Shown piece after piece: positions 58,262 to 64,000 of a stretch of 64,000 bases of DNA. A model generated the notes under the pieces. The model was not told where the DNA came from. It searched no databases and saw only the letters and a program-made list of their open reading frames with translations. Both the position numbers and the translations under genes were made by a program. Numbering within the stretch: position 1 is the first letter of the stretch; each line of letters opens with the position of its first letter. Source of the DNA: Golubevia sp. BC0850 (lineage: Eukaryota > Basidiomycota > Exobasidiomycetes > Golubeviales > Golubeviaceae); assembly GCA_012976225.1 (NCBI GenBank), contig JAAVVG010000033.1, positions 62,001-126,000 of the forward strand, given 5' to 3'.

Positions 58262-59638
58262 TCATCTGTCTCGCTTCTCTATTCTCGATGTCTTTCTTCC
58301 GGTAGATCTTCTGAGGTTGAGATCGAATGAGAATCTACTTTTCTTTTCTGCATTAGCATCACCTTCCTTGTTGAACCCTGCAATCGTACAGAACCTCGCC
58401 GCCTTGCAATTCAGGAGAACGATCCACATTTGATTTCGTTTCTTTGTACAGAGCTCGTTGGCTATCCATCTTCCATACACTACACTGTCCCATCCTCCTC
58501 TCCGCTCTCGATTCCAAATCAGCCTCCCTTCATCTTCCACAACACGAATTTTTCATCTTCACAGCACGAGAGTAGCCTCTTCTAGCTTCTGTACCAGGGT
58601 GTGATCACATCTGAAATCGAACTTCTCAGAATAGAAGTTGAAGATCTTCAGCTTCGGCTTCCAATCTGCAGGAAGACGAATCTCTCTTGAGGATCCAGAA
58701 GCGTTCGAGGCAGATATTCCTTTCACTTCTAGCTCAATCAGCTTCGGACAATTGGAGGCGATGTCCAAAGCTTGTTCGGCGTGGTCGTCCTGATGTAGTA
58801 TGGAGAGCTGCTTGAGGGTTTCTTTTGAAGCTGAGATGGCGTCCTGAAGTTCCTGCTGTTCATCCTCGTCTCCGAACTCTTCCTCGACGTCGACCTCGAT
58901 TGTATCAATTGATAGATCGTTGGCTTCCTGGAACTCTTCTAGTTCCTTCATTATCTTACTTGCAGTACCTTTCCCGCATCTCTTTCCCTCGCCGACATCT
59001 TCGTTGAGGCCGACGGCAAGGAAGGAGCTGGAGGGTCCTGCTGCTCGGGTAAAGGCCTTGGAAGAAAGAGGAGGACAAGAGCAACAGCTATAAGCAGAGA
59101 TTGGATGTCGCGCTGTGAGAAGGTGTTCGGCCCAATTCACCTTAAAATAAGAGCAGTGCTCTTTGGTCGCTTGTACTGCATCTTTATGAGCTTACTCGTT
59201 TTCGTCAAGCTTGTTCAATGACCTGCTCCTGAGTATCAAAACTTTGGCAAGGAGCTTTTTGACTTTTTCTGAACGATCATCATCAGAGAAATGAGAAGAC
59301 TCGATGATCTGAGACGGAAGATGAGAGAAGAGCGCGATGGATTGGGATTTGGGAAGAGCAGCAAAGAGGTCAAGAGGAAGAGAAGAGAAGATGGCTCTGC
59401 TCATAATTCATATAGGAAGTCCAAGGCACCCGTATTTGCTCACCTGAGAGCATAGCGCTTTGGCAGTTTCAAAGTCTTCATCCTCCAGAGCGTCTTTGGC
59501 TCTAGCGAGCTTCCCTTCTGCTGGGCGAAGAGGATCGCTTGATACATTTTCTCTTCCTTTCTTCTTGGCTGAGCCATTTGACGATCCAGGGCCATTGCGC
59601 TTCTTTGGTGATACGGAATTGGATGGACTGGAAGGCAT
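58262..59638 (-). pseudogene. TPR/F-box/LRR-like locus of uncertain structure (Pof3/Dia2-type layout)
   Basis: From an ATG at 59638 a Lys/Ser-rich leader (SPKKRNGPGSSNGSAKKK) is followed by a TPR-like helix pair (KLARAKDALEDEDFETAKAL). After a possible 45-nt intron comes an F-box-like SLPLDLFAALPKSQSIALFS and KLLAKVLILRSRSLNKL, but the phase across that junction does not fit the splice I can see. A third block contains LKQLSILHQDD, IASNCPKLIELEVKGISAS and KLKIFNFYSEKFDF, typical LRR texture, stopping at 58559. A further open stretch in another frame reaches 58262. TPR then F-box then LRR recalls Pof3/Dia2 SCF adaptors. Intact-with-odd-introns and decayed are both possible. Confidence 0.45.
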
Positions 59639-59940
59639 GTCAGACGATAATCTTGAGAGTTTAAGATTCGAGATAGAGGAAAGAGGAAAGGAGTGGACGG
59701 CATCCAAAATCTCTTTTCGCTCCTCGCTCCAACTGGACGCGGGCTTCTTCTATGTAGTCCCTTAAGATTTAACGATGTCAACTGTCAAGCTTCGAGTTCA
59801 GGATAAATCACTAATTAATACAGATTGTAAGCAAAGAGAAGGCAGAGACGTGACGGAAAACAGGATACTGTCGAAAGATATAAGATTTTGGCGTTTGAAG
59901 ATTACGTCGAGAACAAAATAAACGAAAGGGCACCAGAAGA

Positions 59941-61738
59941 TCATCTTCGATTCTCCGGCAGGTCCTCAAGTAGTTCCTTAAACTGTTTGAAGCAATGTTA
60001 AAGGGAGAAGAGTGGAGGGGAGAGAGGTTCTGATTGTCAGTCAAATCATTTCGCTTCATTTCGCATCGCTTCTCCTCCAACCAAACCTCTTCCAGTACCA
60101 CCGCAGCAAGCCGGGGAAAGCCAAGCTTTCCATCATCGCAATCAACCACCAAAGACTAACCTGACCAACGATTTCTCTCTCCCTCTTCTCTCTCTCCTCT
60201 GCCTGTAATTTAAGGATCCCTCGCTTCTCCTCTGCACTGATGACTTGATTTTCCTTTCTGATTCTAACAGCATTCATTCTCCTGTGTCTACTTCCAGACA
60301 TCACAAATCCAACACTTTCAAATTTCTCAATCTCAGCCGAATCCACTCCAATTTCTCCTCTTCTAGGAATTCTCTGACCTTCAGAAGTAAATTGAGCCAT
60401 AGCTTCTCCTTCTCCTGCCAACAGAGCTCCACCATAAGGATTGTGAGATTTTGATTGTGCAATAACCGAAGCTTTTGGAAGTGATGGTCCTATTTCTGAA
60501 GAAGATGACGAATCGGATTGGACTTCTTTTTCTGGAGGTGGAGTTGTCTTGACGTCTGAGGGTACTTTAGCTAGAGATTTTGAAGGAGTCGAAGATCTTC
60601 TCGATGAGTTACATTCATCTTTTCCTTTCCCTTTAGATCTTGAATGTTTAGATCTAGATGATTTCTTTTCTCTTCTTCTTTCATCTTCTGATTCTGAATC
60701 CGAGCTTTCAAAATCGTACCTTTTCCTAGATTTAGATTTAGATTTACTCCTACTTTTCTCATCTTCAGTATCATATTTCTCTTTCCTACTTGACTTTGAA
60801 TTTTTAGATTTCCTACTTTTCCTTCTATCATAAGAATCTTCACTATCAGAATCACTTTCACTTTCACTATCATATCTTTTCCTCTTAGATTTTGATTCCT
60901 TTCTTGAAGAACTTTTGTTTTTACCCTTGCTTTTCTTGCTCTTCTTATTCTTCTTTTCTTCCCTTTCTTTCTCTTCCTCGCTTTCCTCCCAACTTCTAAC
61001 CGGACTCTTAGGCCAAACATTGTACGTAGAGTTCTTCCTCTGAGCATCCCTTGAAGCGAAGAAACTTGAATCCGAAGAGACATTCGCTAATGGAACTCTT
61101 CTTTCATTTGGATTTGAGGAATCTCCATTCTCAGGTCTTGATCTTCGACCCCAAGCTCCAGGTGGTGGAACTCCATCTCCTTCTCCTCCATTGACGTTTG
61201 ACTCTCCTCGATTGTACTGATGGTAGCTTTGATTTTGACCATCCCTGGTAGGTGGTGGAGGTCTTTGATCATATTGAACTTGATCGTATTGTCTTAAGTG
61301 AGGTGGTGGACCTCTGGTATAATCTGGCATATAAGAATCAGATCTTCCACCACCATATCCGTTCATGTTTCCATTCCCATTTCTATGATCTGGATAACCT
61401 CTATTATCTCTGTTATAGCCACCATCTTCACCTTCTTCTCTATCTCCTCTTGCAGATTCATTCCATCTTGAGCTGCGCCTTGAATTGACCTCACCATCCC
61501 CATTCCTTCTATCATCTGATGCCCTATCTCTGTCCCTCTCATCATATCTTCCTCTATCACCAATTCTATCTCCATTAGATCCAAGCCTGTCGATGAGGTC
61601 TCTACTTGGTGGAGCTCCAGGTGGATTGAGCTCAGCTGAAGGCTCTGTTCTTCTTTGAATTAACTTGTCTTTGAGCGATTGTTCTCTTGAAGAAGGAGAT
61701 GATTCAATGACTGGATCTGGTTGGTCGCATGGATCCAT
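59941..61738 (-). CDS. NKAP-like spliceosome-associated protein (Nkap C-terminal domain)
   Basis: Two exons (60161-61738 and 59941-59982) join in frame to 539 aa. NKAP proteins bind RNA and associate with spliceosomes; human NKAP also acts in Notch/NF-kB signalling. The N-terminal half is Arg/Asp/Gly-rich (RYDERDRDRASDDRRNGDG), then an RS-like Lys/Ser/Glu tract with many SKS, SES and KSKK repeats. The diagnostic C-terminal domain is GGALLAGEGEAMAQFTSEGQ, RIPRRGEIGVDSAEIEKFES, VGFVMSGSRHRRMNAVRIRK, then AEEKRGILKLQAEEREKRE. The final exon adds FKELLEDLPENRR. I use the ATG at 61738 (MDPCDQPDPVIESS); an in-frame ATG-preceding stretch upstream looks non-coding. Confidence 0.9.
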
Positions 61739-61995
61739 GATGAGCTTGCTGAGAAGAAATGAGATGAATGAAAGGATGGTTGAGGTGAAGGAAGGAGGAT
61801 TTCTGGAGTGAGGCAGCTTGAAGATGCTGGCTGGCTCAGCTGGCTCGCGCTGCATGACCCCTCATATCAAATCGAACGAAAAGAAATGCGTTGATTTGAT
61901 TTAAGTGAATGAAAAATGTAAACGAAGCATTGGATATGAGAATACAAATGAAAAACGGACTACCTCTCGCCCTTCTCCCCCTCTCCCCTACTATC

Positions 61996-63955
61996 TTACG
62001 CTTGAGGTTTCTTCTCCTCGAACTCTACTTTCTTCTTCATTTTCTCCATTCTCTCCAATCCAGCTCTCCTCCTCTCTTCTCGAGCCTCTTCTTCATCCTT
62101 CTCCAACTGTTGAACCACTTTACTCATCTTCCTAATCTTCTCTCCGTAGAAGAAAAGGATAAAAGGGCAGGCCCCAAGAACCAGAGCGATTCCTCCTAGA
62201 ACTGAAGAAGCCACCGGAGGTGTCAGATTGTTGTACATGGGTGTTACGAAGAGCGGAGAGATCTACGAGGTGGAAAGTGAGGGATTGAAGGTCAGCAAGA
62301 GGGTTCGAGGTTTCGAAGTAGAAGCCCTGCAGATCAACTTACGGCTGCTAAGATGTTCCGCGCGAAAGACTGAGCAGCGAGACCTAAGAAGAGAAGAAGG
62401 GAAGGTTAGCAACAGAAATCCGAAGGCGGGCGAGGCGAGTCAGAGACTCGAGGTTCGAAACGCACCACTCGAAGCGTATCGCTCATAGCAATCAGCAACG
62501 TAAGAGAAGATTGAAACGTAAATCCAGAAGACTCCTGCATTGATCATCACTAGAGAAACGATCGGAGCAGCCGGATGAACTGAAGGTTGACCTGACCAAG
62601 CGAAAAAGAAAAGCCCAGCTGGAAATAGAAGAGCTCCGAAACAAGCCCAGTAGAGTCGAGCTTCAGGAGGAGCCTTTCCATTATGTCGCATAGAAGCTCG
62701 ATGGTAAAGCTTTTCTTGATGAAGATTTCCGACCCAGCCTATCACTCCTCCCACTGCAATCGTCAAAAGCACGAGACCTAGAAGGGAGCAAATGAAGATG
62801 ATGTTAAATAACTTTTCCGGCTCTGTTCTGCAAGCATACACTCACCTATCTGAGGTTGACTCCAACCGTACTCCCTAAACACAATAGGAACACTAGACAG
62901 CAGCAAGAAAATCGTAGCCCAGGCCATTCCAACCCAAGCTGAAAGGGCCAGAATAACAGGCTCAGTGAACAAATAAATGAAAGGTCTTGTTAAAGAAGTT
63001 CTGACCATGATTGAGAAACTTGCTCTTTCATCATCAGCTGCAGTTCGATAGATTTGACCTCCTTTGCTAAGTTTTCTAGCTCGATTTGATAGGATCACTG
63101 TTCCTCGAGGTTCGTCTAAGAAGATTACCATCAGAATGAAAGTTACCAGAGCTAAGATTGATTGGATCCAGAAAATCCATCTCCAGCCCAGATAAGTGGC
63201 TATGAAACCTGAAGTGAAAGGCCCAAGAGATTGTCCTACGAAGATTAAGAGAGCAAAGAGCATCATTGAGATTCCTCGTTCTTCGGCTAGGAATACATCA
63301 CTGCAGGTTCCTGTGACGAGGGAGTGTGAGAGATTCATGGAAAGTGGTTAATTACAGTACCCCAAGCAAGGAGGAACACCGAAAGAATACTCACCAGCCA
63401 CAAGACTATTCCCAGTAGAAGCCGCCATTCCCTGGAAGAACCTCGTAAGAACGATTGACGTGATGTTAGGCGCCAAAGCTTGAGGTAAATATGTAATCAT
63501 GAAAACGAAAGCGCTAACAAGATAGATAGGTTTCCTTCCAAAGACCTCACTTAGGGGTGCAAGTGCCATTGGAGTGAAGGCGATGGCAGTCAAGTAGGTG
63601 GTGGATCCTGCAGTATAGGTAAGGTCGGTCGTGTTGAGATCTTCAACAGCTCCTGGAGATCCCATTCCATATCCAGTGGCGTTGACCGCCGTGTTCGCTG
63701 CGAAGAGGAAACAGACTAGGACTGTGGACCACTTCTTTTCTGTAGGGCAGAGTGTGAGAGTCGGGAGAGGAGTTTAGAACCGAGGTTGAATGCATGTTGA
63801 TTGGATTGAATTGGATTGAACTGAAAGATCTTCTGGAGTCAAAGTGACCTCTTGGTTAGAGGTAGTGAAAGGAAAGGTCGAAGTGGGGGTGACTTCCGAT
63901 TCTTTCACCTCTTTCCTTCCAATCGCAACAACTCTTGCCAGACCTGGAGTTTCCA
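61996..63955 (-). CDS. MFS drug/polyamine:H+ antiporter-like transporter (DHA1), 5' end uncertain
   Basis: Major-facilitator exporter with 12 predicted spans. Well-supported exons are 63395-63739, 62846-63310, 62466-62777, 62343-62383 and 61996-62262. They encode KKWSTVLVCFLFAANTAVNA, the loop 2-3 motif EVFGRKPIYLVSAF, FFQGMAASTGNSLVAGTCSD, LGPFTSGFIATYLGWRWIFW and WSQPQIG, then SYVADCYERYASSGLAAQSF. Fungal TPO/FLU1-type DHA1 carriers share these. The tail is a charged coiled coil (LEKDEEEAREERRRAGLERM). The first exon probably starts at the ATG at 63955 (METPGLARVVAIG), but I find no clean donor joining it to 63739, and it may extend past the window. Two small exons (41 and 312 nt) use GTAAGT and GTGCGT donors. 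Confidence 0.85.
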
Positions 63956-64000
63956 TATGATTCGATATATACTTTTCGTGACCCTCACCCAACAACAGAG

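Noticed and set aside
1-64000. Transposons, LTR elements, CRISPR arrays or long terminal or inverted repeats
   Set aside because: I saw no transposase, reverse transcriptase, integrase or capsid-like motifs and no long repeats by eye; only microsatellites and homopolymers. A self-alignment would be needed to exclude short degenerate repeats.

Overview
This is a gene-dense fungal nuclear window. Nearly every gene is split by short introns of about 45-150 nt with GTGAGT/GTAAGT-like donors and pyrimidine-rich acceptors. Proteins include fungal types such as a PDR-type ABC pump, Nup49, Ssl1 and peroxisomal Pmp47/Ant1. Gene style (many small exons, moderate GC, F-box/LRR-like loci) suggests a basidiomycete, perhaps Pucciniomycotina; this is inference, and no taxonomic marker gene is present. 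I saw no rRNA, tRNA, CRISPR array or recognisable mobile element.

Layout. 0.1-2.9 kb: hydroxyacid-oxoacid transhydrogenase (+). 3-6.3 kb: two decayed-looking F-box/LRR-like loci. 6.7-8.9 kb: REEP/Yop1-type membrane-shaping protein (-). 9.1-13.5 kb: sucrose-type sugar/H+ symporter and a multi-pass membrane protein (both +). 14.1-20.6 kb: low-complexity Ser/Thr protein (-) and a double HMG-box protein (+). 21.2-29 kb: peroxisomal nucleotide carrier (-), D-2-hydroxyglutarate dehydrogenase (-), TFIIH subunit Ssl1 (+). 29.3-36.9 kb: basic Ser-rich protein, CAT-superfamily acyltransferase and mitochondrial hotdog thioesterase (all -). 38.2-44.4 kb: UDP-glycosyltransferase (+), JMJD5-like JmjC oxygenase (-), phosphoglycerate mutase (+). 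45.3-51.9 kb: 19-exon full-length PDR ABC transporter (+). 52.6-55.7 kb: an unrecognised, fragmented minus-strand coding region. 55.8-58.1 kb: Nup49 (+). 58.3-64 kb: TPR/F-box/LRR-like locus, NKAP-like spliceosomal protein and an MFS drug/polyamine-type transporter cut near its 5' end by the window edge (all -).

How genes may work together. The transhydrogenase makes D-2-hydroxyglutarate, the D-2-hydroxyglutarate dehydrogenase removes it, and the JmjC enzyme belongs to a class that uses 2-oxoglutarate and is inhibited by D-2-hydroxyglutarate; all three lie within 43 kb. Separately, acyltransferase, thioesterase, glycosyltransferase and PDR pump sit within 19 kb and could serve a glycolipid or acylated glycoside pathway, though JmjC and glycolysis genes interrupt them. 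Both links are inference. The most unusual structural features are a 12-nt microexon followed by a GC-AG intron at the Walker B site of the PDR pump, and an 8-nt first coding exon in phosphoglycerate mutase.
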